From Lantana camara (Eukaryota > Streptophyta > Magnoliopsida > Lamiales > Verbenaceae), in contig CM074858.1 of the NCBI GenBank assembly GCA_037501455.1, positions 86,836,501 to 86,900,500 on the forward strand: a stretch of DNA of 64,000 nucleotides, given 5' to 3'. The notes under the pieces were generated by a model. The model had not been told where the DNA came from, did not search any database, and worked only from the letters and a program-made list of their open reading frames with translations. Within the stretch, counting starts at the first letter, position 1. Each line of letters begins with the position of its first letter. The position numbers and the translations under genes are program-made. Shown here piece after piece: positions 36,110 through 47,171 of this stretch.

Positions 36110-38030
36110 AAGGATCTGTCCTCAGGTCCACTGCCTCGAGTACTGGACTCTAAGCAAAAACCTCTCAGTGTTCATCCCACGCGGGGTTCGCGACATCCCA
36201 ACAGGAATTAGTTCGGAAAGGATCTTCAAGTACAAGGGGCTTCAAATGAACTCTGCAAGCTGCTCATGAACTTGATCTAACCATGAGTAGTCCGGACGTC
36301 TCACACGATAGGAGGATCTAAAACGAGATTCAGCTCCCACCTCCATCCTAACCATCCCACACTCGGCATCACAAGTGGAATAGTTAACAAACTTCCACCA
36401 CTCGTTCTCCAACCCCAAAGGGGTCTTCTATCACCGCATCAACTTCATGGTTTGAAGTTGGTTTCTTGAGCCGCCATTAGCTTCTAAACATGGTCTCCAA
36501 AGACCTGTTGCATAGTCCATTGCACGAGACGACCCTCATCTCACCGTGTAACTAAGGCACACGTTCACTCCAAAAGTAACTAACAACTAACAAGCAATCA
36601 CATACGACAGAGATTAAAGGAAATGCATGATGCACGTGATATATATGTTTAAATGTACCATTCACCGTGATTTGGAAAGCTTCATGGCAATGACCTGATT
36701 TGGTATTTGCTTCTTTGTTGGAGATTCCTCTAATTATAGCATCTTACCTCGAAATCCCCGATGTATTCGATACTTCAATGACCACCATGTCTCCATTCCA
36801 CGGTCGATCTTCACCCACGATTTATTCTCTTATCCTTACTAACCTCCACGGTTCAAAGTTCTACTCTTGAGTACCTACTCGATCTTAACCTAGTCAATTC
36901 ACTTTTCTCCACAAATTATACTCAACCCTTTTTTCGGATGCTCGGGAGGTCTGTAGTAACTCGAATTCCATTCTCCCATCCAAATGGCATTTCCAGCTCA
37001 TCATGGGAAAATGACCGACTAGCCGGTAACCTATCTTGTTTAGGTTGTAACCTCTCCTAGACATTCCACTTTCAATGCCCGATTGAATTGACTCTCACTC
37101 CCCATACTCGGTTGAATTGACTTTCACTTTGCCCATCACGGAATATAATGATTTGGTCAGCTTCTTCTATCCAATACACTCCTTACCAATTCTTGAAATT
37201 CCTTCACGGTCCCATCATCTTCAAGACATGAGACCCGTCATACCACACATCCCTTTCAATCTTGGGAGATTAATAACAACATTGTTTCTGCAACCGAAAT
37301 TACCATTGATCATCCTCTACCTTGTCTTATCGTTTCAACTCCAAAGCATTCTTTGAATTCATATCTTCACCTCTTGGAGCACTTATTCCTTCCGATGTTA
37401 TGATAGAATTTCACCCACCTCGATCTTGAAATCTCATAGAGTACCAGGTCTCTCGATTCATCTCTTGCTACTTTTGTAGAATCCGGTTACTTATTGCTTC
37501 TTGCATTTCCATTATTCCTACTAAAGTAGCCCGTCCGAGCACAACCGTGAATTTGATTTATTTCCCGGTCGGCTCTCCCCCTTAAGAGTTTCTATCCGAA
37601 TTCCTTAGACTTGTTCTATCACTTGTTGGATCAAATACTTTCGACCTCTTCAACTTAACTTCCCCGGTATAAACGGTTCTAATTGGATCATGTGTTTGTT
37701 AAACTCGCACACATCCACCTTGAAGTGATTGGTAAGGATAGGAACCCACTTCATTTATTCCAACTCCGGTTCTACTTTCCCAAGCCTCTGAATTCATCTT
37801 CCTTTTTGTTCTACACTTTGCAACCCCAAAATTCTTCTTATCTCGATCTGAATGTGGCTCGGTTAAAATAACGTTCGATGGTGAAGCAAAGAAAATTTCC
37901 TATAAAGTAAACACTAAACAATGCATGTCGGGTTAAGATGCCAATGCACGTAGCACATTTCCAACAATTAAAGATGCACGCGCATATAGATAAAGAAAAT
38001 TAAATAATTTAAAGCGATGTATGATGCACG
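36110..38030 (-). other. E3 internal segment left of solo LTR F
   Basis: No coding domain is seen. It shares short blocks with the E2 internal region (GTTCATCCCAC, ATTAGTTCGGAA, GATGCACGTGATAT). ORFs at 37117-37356 and 37683-37871 carry no known domain. Confidence 0.55.
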
Positions 38031-39175
38031 TGTTAGGAATAGTGCCGTAGAAAGCCGATTGTATATCCGCTTTGTGCTTTTCCTTATTGTAATCACAGAC
38101 AATCTTTGAATGAAATAACGAATTGAGGCAACACTTCTTTATATGCACTTGTTTGGTATGCGTTTACTTTATTTGTGCATGTATGAGAACTCTCCTAATC
38201 CTGATGACTTTAGGACTCTACCATTTAGGTGAAATGGTTCATGAAACGAGCCCTATATCACATAAGTCATGATTAGTAAAATACTCCAAGCCGATGAGTC
38301 CTACCGACAGTGGGAGTGTCAACCTGACTCCTCTAAGGCTTGCTTGTGGGATCACGCCCTTAAGAAGGACCACCTTGTTTCATGGAGGTGTAAAGTGTAT
38401 AGTTGATACGTGCGTGATACATAAGGGTGCTTACTTCAATAAGTAAGTTCACTGAGGTGCCCCGTGTGAGAACATTCCTAAATGGGAAAGGAAGTTTCTA
38501 TTTCAGGAAATGGAAACTTTCAGATTAGGAAATATCTCACGAGTCATTGATGTGATTAATCGATCCTTAGACTTGAGGTTCCATGTCACTTTATGAGTTA
38601 ACTCTGTAGTCTTAGGTATAAGCTTTAAAGGGTGTCACCTTAGACAACTGATTCAAGGCTTATGCTGGGGTTGCACAAGTGATTCATGAAAGTGAATGAG
38701 AATCAAGAAAGGACCTACACTTGCATTTGCAAGGTGATCTCTTATTGTGTAAGTCATTCATATGCCATATGGAGTCCTTGGCCAAGGCAGTAGATCAAGA
38801 TATCAAGAAAAGGGTTTCTTGGATTGAGATCAAATGGATATGAAATGCACTTAGCTTTAAGACCGGATTATTAGGGTTCTGATTATTCCCTTACCCTAGA
38901 TCTTGGTTGAGAGATAGTAAGTAGGAGGATTGTATCTCACATGAATCAATGACTTAAAGGTTCTGTCGAATCCGAACATTCCAATTCAGCTAGGGGTTAA
39001 ACACCTGTTGCTAGACTATGGTCGTTTAATCTGTGAACTGATTAATTAATTAGTGAATTAATTAATTAGGGTCACTGCTAATTAAATTGAGAACCTAGAG
39101 GGTCACACACAACAACTTGGTTACATGAGTTAAGGCTTTAAAATGATTAAACGAGTTAATCGGGCCTAGAGGGTC

Positions 39176-39250
39176 CCACACGTGTGAAATCACACGTGTG
39201 GGTCACGTGACTGGACACATGTCATTGGGACACGTGTGCCACACGTGTTT
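39176..39250 (+). promoter_or_regulatory. Cluster of CACGTG-type motifs in the U3 of solo LTR F
   Basis: Within 75 bases there are two ACACGTGT palindromes at the left, TCACGTGA, then ACACGTGT and CACACGTG. CACGTG is the G-box core bound by plant bZIP and bHLH factors. The cluster is about 340-400 bases upstream of the TATA box. The regulatory role is inference. Confidence 0.5.
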
Positions 39251-39579
39251 ATTTGATTAAATATTAAATGATTAATTTATTAATTATTTAATAGACTTTG
39301 GTTTAATTTTGAATTAAAATGAAAGTCTTATTTTGGAGAAAAAAATAATAATAATCTAGTTAATTAATTGTGAATTAATTAATTAGATAAAATAAGTTAT
39401 TTATTTTAAATAAATAAAGTATAATAATATCCAAAAGGGTTTGGATATTTTTAGCTCTCTTAAAAGTTGATTTGAATTTGAATTCAAAGTCAAAGTCAAA
39501 ATTACTTGATGATCAAGTAATAGGAGAGAGGGACCAAATCCTTACCCCATAAGGACTAGGTTCGGCGTCCCTCTCCCTC

Positions 39580-39611
39580 TCCTTTATATAGGGGAGCTCG
39601 AGCTCCCCTTA
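39580..39611 (+). promoter_or_regulatory. TATA box and adjoining palindrome in solo LTR F
   Basis: TTTATATAGG at 39582-39592 is a strong TATA match about 1.55 kb into the LTR. It is followed directly by GGGGAGCTCGAGCTCCCC, a perfect 18-base palindrome, at the place where transcripts would start. The palindrome would put a hairpin at the 5' end of the RNA. Confidence 0.6.
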
Positions 39612-39983
39612 GAGAGTAATTGATGATCTTCTTTTGGTTCATGTGTTGAACATCATCCTTTCTCCAAGATAAATTAAACCCTAGGTTAAGTCTAAACACT
39701 AACTAGAGAACTAGCATCCTTACTAGTTAGATTGTAGTCAAGTTGGTGGACTATCTCTAGAGAGCTTCAAGTTAGAAGTTTGAAGATTCGAGCTTTACCA
39801 AGGAGAGGGGATCAAGCCGCGAGAAGAGTGTTCTTGGGTGGCTTGAAACGCTTCAAGAAAGATTATTGAAAAGTAAGTTTCTAATCTCTATGAATTTGGA
39901 TACACAATTGCGAGCCTAAGATCCTTTTGTTGGAAATTTTTTTAATTTCCGCTGCTTTTCTGATTCCGTTTTCCAACAACACG

Positions 39984-41324
39984 TGCTATGAATGCAATAC
40001 ACCTGGCACCGTAGTGGTAAACTTTAGGTCGGCAATTTGTTCTTCATTTCCTTAAGTACAGGCTTGCCTCGAATATATTGATCATAACTTGTTTACCCAC
40101 GGTCTTCTAAATCTTCGAAGTTTCCTTGTATCAACTTGGATGTTCCCACGGCCTGAGATTGTGATTCTTGAACCCAAAGTCTCCTACGGTCATGGAATTG
40201 GTATCCCAACTTATCCTTTATGAGTTCAATTTGATGGGATGGAATCGTCCTCCAATGCTTACACTTGAGCTCATAATTTCCCTCCAAAAACTCTTTGCCT
40301 TTCTTTATAGTTTCCATTTGTTGTTCCATATCTCCCGTTTCAGCCTCACAACACGACGATTCAGCTTGGATTGGGAAAATAAACTCCAATCTGACCGAAG
40401 ATAGAACCTTTAGCATTGCTACCTTCCAAATCCAACTTCCACTACATCCGAAACCCGAAACCTCTCCTTCTTGCCCGAACTTAGCTTCAAATAGCTTGAA
40501 TTAGGTGATCCTATCAACCACGAACCTACTTTACCTTGAGTTCCTTTGAAGGTCTTCGCCTCCTCATTGATAGAAACTTCGAACCTAAAATACCTTCGAT
40601 ATTCACTTCATTTCTCTCTTGAATGAATGATCCTATGGAATTCGGTTGGGAAATCGGCCTTCGATATCCACAAATCGGCCTTCTATTCCAAATTCTACCT
40701 TCCATTCCTAGCGAAGGGATCTTCTCCCTTGTCCTTAAGCTTAGGAATTGGTAAAACACGGTCTTCAACCAGAGTAAAGCTATTACCAATAGAAACCTCA
40801 CAAGTGCGAGGTATAGGTTCTACATCATAATTGTTGATCCCCAAAGCATTACTGAGAATTGACATCCTCACTTGTGGTTTCTGTCTTGACTTCTCTACTA
40901 ATGAGGCTTTTTGAAACGGTGAGGAAGCTTTGGTGTATCGTTGTAAAGACAACAAAGAACATAGCTCCATTTAGAAAAAGCCCACGATCCTTGGATCCTC
41001 GTAGGTAACCCCGGTACATTCCTTACATCTCTCATGCTTGAAAGTAGAGCTTGTGATAGGTTATGGTTGTAGTACAGATTGGTCATGGTTTGATATTGTC
41101 TTGGTAACCTATAATTTAAAATTCGATTCAAGAATGAATGCATGCCATTAGTGCATGTTCATGACACATAATCAACGCCAAGGCCACGAATTGATGCGAG
41201 ATGCAACATTTAATCCAAAAAGGTCTTGAAAGGAATGCAATGCATATGTTGACAAGTAGCTCCTCAGTCGTATGACCTAGACTCGAAAAGACACGATGCT
41301 AGAACTCCTGTTTTGCAACCTGGA
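39984..41324 (-). other. E3 internal segment right of solo LTR F
   Basis: Several overlapping ORFs exist on the minus strand (40093-40416, 40526-40801, 40695-40970, 40898-41143). Their charged sequences show no gag domain, zinc knuckle or pol motif that I recognise. This is where gag would be in an intact element, so they may be remnants too diverged to name. Confidence 0.5.
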
Positions 41325-41336
41325 GCTCTGATACCA
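41325..41336 (-). other. Primer binding site of E3
   Basis: The minus strand reads TGGTATCAGAGC, separated from the LTR by the same eight-base TCCTAAAG spacer as in E1. Confidence 0.9.
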
Positions 41337-41344
41337 CTTTAGGA

Positions 41345-44177
41345 TGTAACACCCTGAACGGAGGGCCCCACATCCCCCGCACTATGAACCCGGTCCACAT
41401 ATGAAATGGAAAGTCCATACATGAACCAAGCTCACAGCGAACGGAGACAGAAACAAAAAACTCCTACGTTAGGCGGGGCTAGACCCTGTACCAAGAATTC
41501 AACATGAACAAGAATGTGGAGACAAGGCAACGAACATTCACAATTAACAATGTAATTACAATTCAAGTAGGAATGTAAATACGGGTTCGACTAATTCAAA
41601 ATCCTATCCTAACCTGTCCCGAATCGATACAAGGTAATAACACATAAACGGGTTCACCTAGGGCCCTAGAAACCAGTCCCGAGTTCAATAAAGCAAGGCA
41701 AAGATACAAGGTGGCCTACAAGGCATAATACAATACAGGAAGTATGCAAGAGGTGAAATGCGGAGTACACGACCAAGACTCAAACAAAGACCTCAACAGA
41801 CTCCTGCCTAACAACCATTGGAACTGCAAGACAGACACTAAAAATAACGAGAAGGAGGGGTCAGCCAACTGACAGAGTTAAGGGGTTAACACACGTATAT
41901 ATATATATATAAACAGGCAATCAAGCAGGTGTAATTCCACTGTACGTTATTGGTTATTAAAACAAGTGATAGGAATCAGGAGTCAATACATACTTACGGT
42001 TTGAATTATGTCAATACATGCAATCAGGTAAACATCACGTACAATGCATGTGCCGATATCTATACGCCCCCTGTTGATGCCCATTTTACCTTAACGATCC
42101 ACGAACTCGGGTGCTGAACAGGGACTGGGGGCATGCCAGAGATTACGGATATCTATGTATTACGTTTTAAGGGACCCGACGAGAACGGGTATTTATTCCA
42201 TCCTAGACTCCACTTCTCAGTTAATAAATGATAGGAACAAGCAGGTATACAGGAAACAAGCAGCAATCAGGATTTATTACAATTATAAATAGCGGGAAAT
42301 AAGTACAATTAACCTCCTTCTTCAATGATGGTCCGGGTAGCTAACCCTCGCCATCCAGGCAGGATGATCTGTGGGTTCATGACTCCCCCAGATCCGGAGC
42401 CCCATCTTCCACCAAACCTCCTGGTGGATATCCGGGAAGTCCAACAGGATAGGACTTGTGCAAGAGGTCACCGTCGGTCCGATACCTCCCCGGTTCGCTC
42501 CATACACAAGCCCCTGGGCCCAAGAACAGGTACAAGGATCCACTCCGGCTAGCCCAGCGCTAGGAGAGCCGGGGGCAACAACAGGATCTCACAAAACAGG
42601 CTCAGGGTTAACACTACACAGTTTATGAACCATTTTCGGTACATAGCCGGTATAAAAGATATGGTTTATTTAATATGAAAACCATTTGGGCTATTTAGAG
42701 AATGCAAGGTTATAGGTCATTTATAAAATAAAACTCTCACCTCCATGTGCAAGAAAAACCAAGATAGAAGCCACGAAGCTAGAAAAGTCTCCACCTAGGA
42801 GAGCACTGTACAATAGAGGAACACGGTGTACTTGTGAGATATGACTCAATATGGAACCATATAGGACGCACGATAACGAAATACGAATGAAATGATGCGA
42901 TGAGGAAATCAAGTTATGTCATGAACAAGTTCTTGTGCACAATTAATGTTCCACACAAGCTTTAACAAGAATACAATACATAGGAAGCATAAAAGGGGGG
43001 TGGGAAAGGAATAAGCAAGTGAAGAAAACAAGAAAAACGAAACCGGAGCAACGGGGACCAGCTGGACAGAATCCACCCCCGTGGATTTTTCAAAGGGGAA
43101 AAATCTACCCCCGTGAATTCCAGTCAGAAACTCCTCTGCCTCAAATCCGCCCCAGTGGATTTCTTCAAGGCTAAAAATCCACCCTCGTGGATTCAAGTTC
43201 GAGCCCAAAACACAGCAGCAGTAGGGTAATTACGTGGGAAAAGCCAAAACTCAACAAAACCACCTCAAATCTCAACCAAATGCAATAAAAATCAAGGTAT
43301 AACATCACAAACACATGCTCTATCATAAACCATCATTAATTAGACATGAAAGAAGGTAGAAACCAAGTTTCCATCTTCATACACCTCAAGCTCCATTAAT
43401 GGAGTTTCATGAAATAAACAACCAACAATCAAAATTCCACCAAATATACAACAAGGAAGCTTGAGGGAGAAACATATATCCATCTTGGAGCAAATAATTC
43501 AAGTTTGAGAGCATGGAATCAAATTTCAGACAAGTGCATTATTCATCTTCTTCCCCAATTAGCACATTGGCACAAATCCGGGACACGAAAGACATATTAA
43601 ATCAAAGCACGTAACGAATAGAGCACAAATCTTACCTTGGGTCGTTGATCGGACGGTCGGATCTCGCGTGTTGGAGCTTAAGAGCTTAAAAGTGGGGAAA
43701 GTTTCTCCTTCTCTCTCTTCCTTGTGTTGTAACGTGAGAAATGGGTGGAAGAAAGGGGGCTTCGCCCTTTTTCTTGGCCAAGAAACGGGTAGGGTCGGAC
43801 GGGTAGGGTTAAACGATATTCGGTCCATTCGGATTGGATTTTAAAATAGTAGGGCGATCAAATGGTTTTAGAAATGTTAATTCATTGAACTCGAATTATC
43901 GAAACGAACTCAATGATAAGGTTGGAATTCGAATCCGAATTCGCGAGCTCAAGGTAGCCATGAAGGCCCCAAAACACCCTAATTAAAATTAGGTCCCTAA
44001 CTTGCAAATATTGGACAATTGAGTCCAAGTACAATTTAATTAAATTCTAAGGCGCGCGTAATTAAAATAAACTTCAAGTTGACATGTATAGTATGCGACG
44101 TCACATAAACCACATAAAACTGAATCAAACCCTCTCGTGACCTCGTACCTGGCTTGCCAGAAAAACGGGGTGTCACA
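41345..44177 (-). repeat. Right LTR of E3 (2833 bp)
   Basis: Plus-strand ends are TGTAACACCC and GGGTGTCACA. It is the partner of 33251-36093 and holds the hairpin GTCAG-CCAA-CTGAC at 41860-41873, the four-unit palindrome array at 43070-43193 and the near-palindrome at 43924-43942. Confidence 0.9.
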
Positions 44178-45225
44178 AAACGTCTGAATGAACAAGAGAA
44201 AAAACTGACGAAACCCGAGTGTTTTTGGGTTTAAACGAAGTTCTATGACTCTTTGCAACTGAACAAGTTTGACATGATAAACTTAAATGCTAATTATTCT
44301 GAAAAAGAGCAGGAAATAACATTCTCATATACCCAATCGAGGGATGTCCAAGACGCCGATGCCAAAGCCAAACTCGTATCTCAGCAGTACCCTTTGATAG
44401 AAAAGCCCGAGAAGGTTGTTCCAGCTCATCCACATAATAGAGTTCATCCTGCTCAGTACCACGCCCAATTATCTCCTTCGTGTGAATGTCCTGTAACAAG
44501 CAGAAATGAGGATATATCAAAACCACGTAATTCAGCTCACTTTTCACATGACTTAGAGATAACAGTTTATAAGACAGAGGCGGAACATAAAGGTAATTTC
44601 TCAATTTCAAACGGGGTGATATAGTGACCGTCCCTTCCCCCTTACCCTCTACTAGGTCCCCATTTGTTGTTTGGATATGAGAGGTTTTTTTTTTTTGGTA
44701 GCAGATATGAGAGCTTTTCAGTGTCATGGGTTCAAGCATATCTGAGGGGTCAAAGGGCATTGTATCTGTAGCCCCACAATCAAAAATCCATTGTGACATT
44801 TTTTTTTGGGTTATTTTGTGAACTTTCCAAATTGTGGGGGCCAAATTGCATATTAGCAAAGGAGGGGGCTGATTTGTAAATAATGATAAGGGGGATGGGG
44901 GATTTATGTTTAAAAAAGCTAGGGTTTGAGTCAAAATTTCATGCGATTGAGAGCTGCTTGGTGATTTGTTGATGGCGACAGCGCTGTTCTCCTGTTGTCC
45001 GTCGGTCGCCCTCCCCAGTGCAGTCGCCGTTGCACTGGTGTCCCTTTTCTGGATGCCTGCGGCGGCGTCCTCTCCTCCCCCTGTTTTGGACCAGCCACGA
45101 TTTTCAACGGTGGTGGCATTCGCACGCCGCTGTCCACCGTCGCCCGTCGATCTCCCCTTCTCCTTCCTATTTCCGACCCACCAATCTAGGTAGCCAATGA
45201 GTTCAAAGCAGCCCTCCTTCACCAA
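44178..45225 (-). pseudogene. Copia C protease, pre-integrase and integrase start
   Basis: The minus-strand frame 44290-45225 has an aspartic protease motif WIFDCGATDTM (about 44780-44810; DCGAT in place of DSGAT), a run of copia protease residues, and the integrase zinc part LWHRRLGHPSIGYMRML. A stop (TAG) follows at 44290-44292. Beyond it the frame goes on with LSCQTCSVAKSHR and ends at the E3 junction, where the integrase core begins on the far side (33250). The upstream third is low-complexity linker after the zinc knuckle. Confidence 0.85.
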
Positions 45226-45262
45226 TCTAGGTAGCCGATGAGCTCAAAGCAGCCCTCCTTCG
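45181..45262 (-). repeat. 41-bp tandem duplication in copia C gag
   Basis: Units at 45181-45221 and 45222-45262 differ at three positions. They lie just after the zinc knuckle. Because 41 is not a multiple of three, the duplication shifts the gag-pol frame. Confidence 0.85.
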
Positions 45263-45985
45263 TGTGCCCTCGTTTTCTGCAATAGGAGCATTCAAGCTCC
45301 GATTTGTCCTCCGGTGGTGGGTAGCGCTTGCCGGCACCATCCGTCCGTCTGCTTCCTTCTGACTTCTGGCCACTTTTGTCGCCTCTCATGCCTAGGCCTT
45401 CCCCAACACCCGGTGATGAGAAATCCCCTTTGCCATCGGTTGCCGTCTTTAAGATCTGAAGACGGGCATCCTCCCTCCGGATAATGGCGTAGGCGGATTC
45501 TACTGAGGGTTTATTTTCGAGTTTCAGCAGATCCCAGTCATACTTTTCAACAATTCCGGTAAGGAGTTGATAAAGTCTCTGTTCTTATTGGATTTTGTTG
45601 AAGGCGGCAATGTCTTCGGGGCATTTCATCGGATTCGGTTGTTTTCGATCAAAGCCATCCATATTGCCTGAATTTAGTGCCAAAAATCCTCAAGGCTATC
45701 AAGGCCTTGCTTCATGGTGTTCACCTTTCTGTGTAAATCGAACAACTGAAGTGGATCGTTGCGGCTGTCGTATGTCGTGGCAAGGCCATCCCATAGTGAC
45801 TTCATCGTCGGGTATTGTAGAACATTGTTTATTAGGTTTACATCTAAGTTTTGTATGATCCATGTGAACACGTTCTGATCAATTTGTTCCCACTGATCAT
45901 ACGAGGAATTTGTGGCTTCTGGTGCGAGGGTAATTCTGGTGATGTGCGAGTGGGAGCCTCGTCCTCCGATCGCCATCTTCAACAA
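45226..45985 (-). pseudogene. Copia C gag
   Basis: It begins at 45985 (MLKMAIGGRGS) or at the internal Met at 45976. It contains the copia gag pattern YDQWEQIDQNVFTWIIQNLD and MKSLWDGLATTYDSRND (45700-45900). A stop at 45674 follows, then a frame-shifted part leading to zinc knuckle CSYCRKRGHTKEGC (about 45250-45290). Gag forms the particle that packages element RNA. It lies about 250 bases from the right LTR, as expected for the start of the element. Confidence 0.85.
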
Positions 45986-46226
45986 TCAGGCCCATATCGG
46001 TAATTTTCGTTATTTAGTTTGATACCAATTGAGAGATTTTCTGAATTGGTTATTGTTGATTGTTGTGTGTTGTTCCGCAACAGGTTTGCGATTTGAAGGC
46101 TGAGGTATGCGTTGAGGGTTTCGGATTTGGTATCATCTGTATGGGTACACATGCTTGCTTGATGTCAAAGGGTTTGAGAAAGGTATTAGGACGATGATGC
46201 GAAAACTGAGTCCAAGGATTAACACT

Positions 46227-46238
46227 GCTCTAATACCA
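46227..46238 (-). other. Primer binding site of copia C
   Basis: The minus strand reads TGGTATTAGAGC, the initiator tRNA-Met site with one change (C to T). It is immediately adjacent to the LTR end. Confidence 0.88.
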
Positions 46239-46408
46239 TGTTAAAGCGTAGAGATTAAGAAAGGATTTTATTGAACTCATGTTTTCTAAAACGAAAAGAG
46301 GTACAGGGGAACCAATATTTATCCTAATAATCCCTACAAGTCAGGGATTTTGTAAATCAGTTATACAAGGAAACAATAATCACTCCTGATTTATCGTATG
46401 TCCTAACA
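46239..46408 (-). repeat. Right LTR of copia C (170 bp)
   Basis: Plus-strand ends are TGTTAAAGCG and TCCTAACA, followed by the GGTTG target duplication at 46409-46413. Confidence 0.93.
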
Positions 46409-46876
46409 GGTTGCTCATTGCTTTGGTTTCAATCAACAACTGGTACCTTCAACAATTAGATGATAACAACACCTTTCTTCATGGTGATTTGGACGAAAAG
46501 GTGTTCATGACTCTTCCTCCTGGGTTTTGTTCTGCCAAGCCTAATCAGGTTTGCCGATTGACAAACTCTTTATATAGCCTCAAACAAGCTAGTCAACAAT
46601 GGTTCTCAAAGCTTTCACAAGAGCTCACTTTGCAAGGTTTTGTTCGATCGAAATTTCATTATTCTTTATTCATAAGAAAGACAGATTATTTTTACTGCTC
46701 TACTGATGTACGTTGTTGACATAGTCCTTGTTGGTAATTCCTTATCCGGCATTGGTGACATCAAAGCATACCTACATTCTATGTTCAAGATAAAGAACCT
46801 CAGTGATCTCAAGTTTTTTCTAGGGGGTGAAAATTACTCAAGCAACTTCTAGAATTTGTATCACTCAACAAAAAAA

Positions 46877-47171
46877 TGCTCTTGAGTTATTAGAAGACTA
46901 TGGTTTTCTTGTCTTTTATCCTACTACTACACCAATGGATTCAACATTGAAATTCAGTCTGAAATATGATGAATTACTGTCTAGCATTTCTACTTATAGG
47001 GGTTTATCTGTCATCTTTTATAATATGCTCATGAGTTATTGGAAGACTGTAGTTTTCTTAGCTCTAAACCTACTACCATGCCAATGGACTCAATATTGAA
47101 ACTCACTTGAAATTTGGTGAACCACTGACCCACATTTCTGCTTATAGGCGTTTGATTGTCATATTTTATAC
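46877..47171 (+). repeat. Imperfect tandem duplication in host copia RT
   Basis: The stretch from TGCTCTTGAGTTATT (46877) to TCATCTTTTATA (about 47023) is repeated from TGCTCATGAGTTATT (47026) to about 47171. The copies are clearly related but diverged, so the duplication is old. It disrupts the reading frame. Confidence 0.75.

Larger units (their letters stand above)
38031..39978 (+). mobile_element. F: solo LTR of a long-LTR copia element (1948 bp)
   Basis: It starts TGTTAGGAATAGTGCC and ends TTCCAACA. It is flanked by GCACG (38026-38030) and ACACG (39979-39983), a 5-bp duplication with one change. No internal sequence remains. The start resembles the LTR of element A, and the end has the TTTCCGCTGC motif also found near the end of the copia B LTR. 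It holds a TATA box and a cluster of ACGTG motifs. It sits inside E3, which is inside copia C, which is inside the host copia: third-level nesting. Confidence 0.9.
33251..44177 (-). mobile_element. E3: long-LTR element without recognisable coding capacity
   Basis: LTRs are at 33251-36093 and 41345-44177, primer binding site at 41325-41336 and polypurine tract at 36094-36109. Flanks are AAACT (left) and AAACG (right), a 5-bp duplication with one change. Removing E3 joins the two halves of the copia C integrase. The internal region is about 3.3 kb after taking out solo LTR F. It shows no gag, protease, RT or integrase, so E3 fits the non-autonomous LARD class. Confidence 0.88.
26988..46408 (-). 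mobile_element. Copia element C, short LTRs, carrying two nested insertions
   Basis: Its LTRs are only 170 bp (26988-27157 and 46239-46408), with a primer binding site next to the right one and a polypurine tract next to the left, so the sense is minus. The polyprotein reads gag (right) to RNase H (left). It is split by solo LTR D in the integrase end and by E3 in the integrase core. Without insertions C would be about 5 kb, the usual size for short-LTR plant copia elements of the Ale/Retrofit kind. That lineage is inference from the short LTRs and the GDPIT C-terminus. Confidence 0.93.

Noticed and set aside
33251..44177. E3 LTR ORFs conserved between the two LTRs (for example 34813-35112 and 42909-43208)
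   Set aside because: Conservation is explained by LTR identity at insertion. Part of the frame runs through the palindrome array, and no domain is visible.
46081..46238. A separate cellular gene near the start of copia C
   Set aside because: The stretch is the leader between the primer binding site and gag of copia C.
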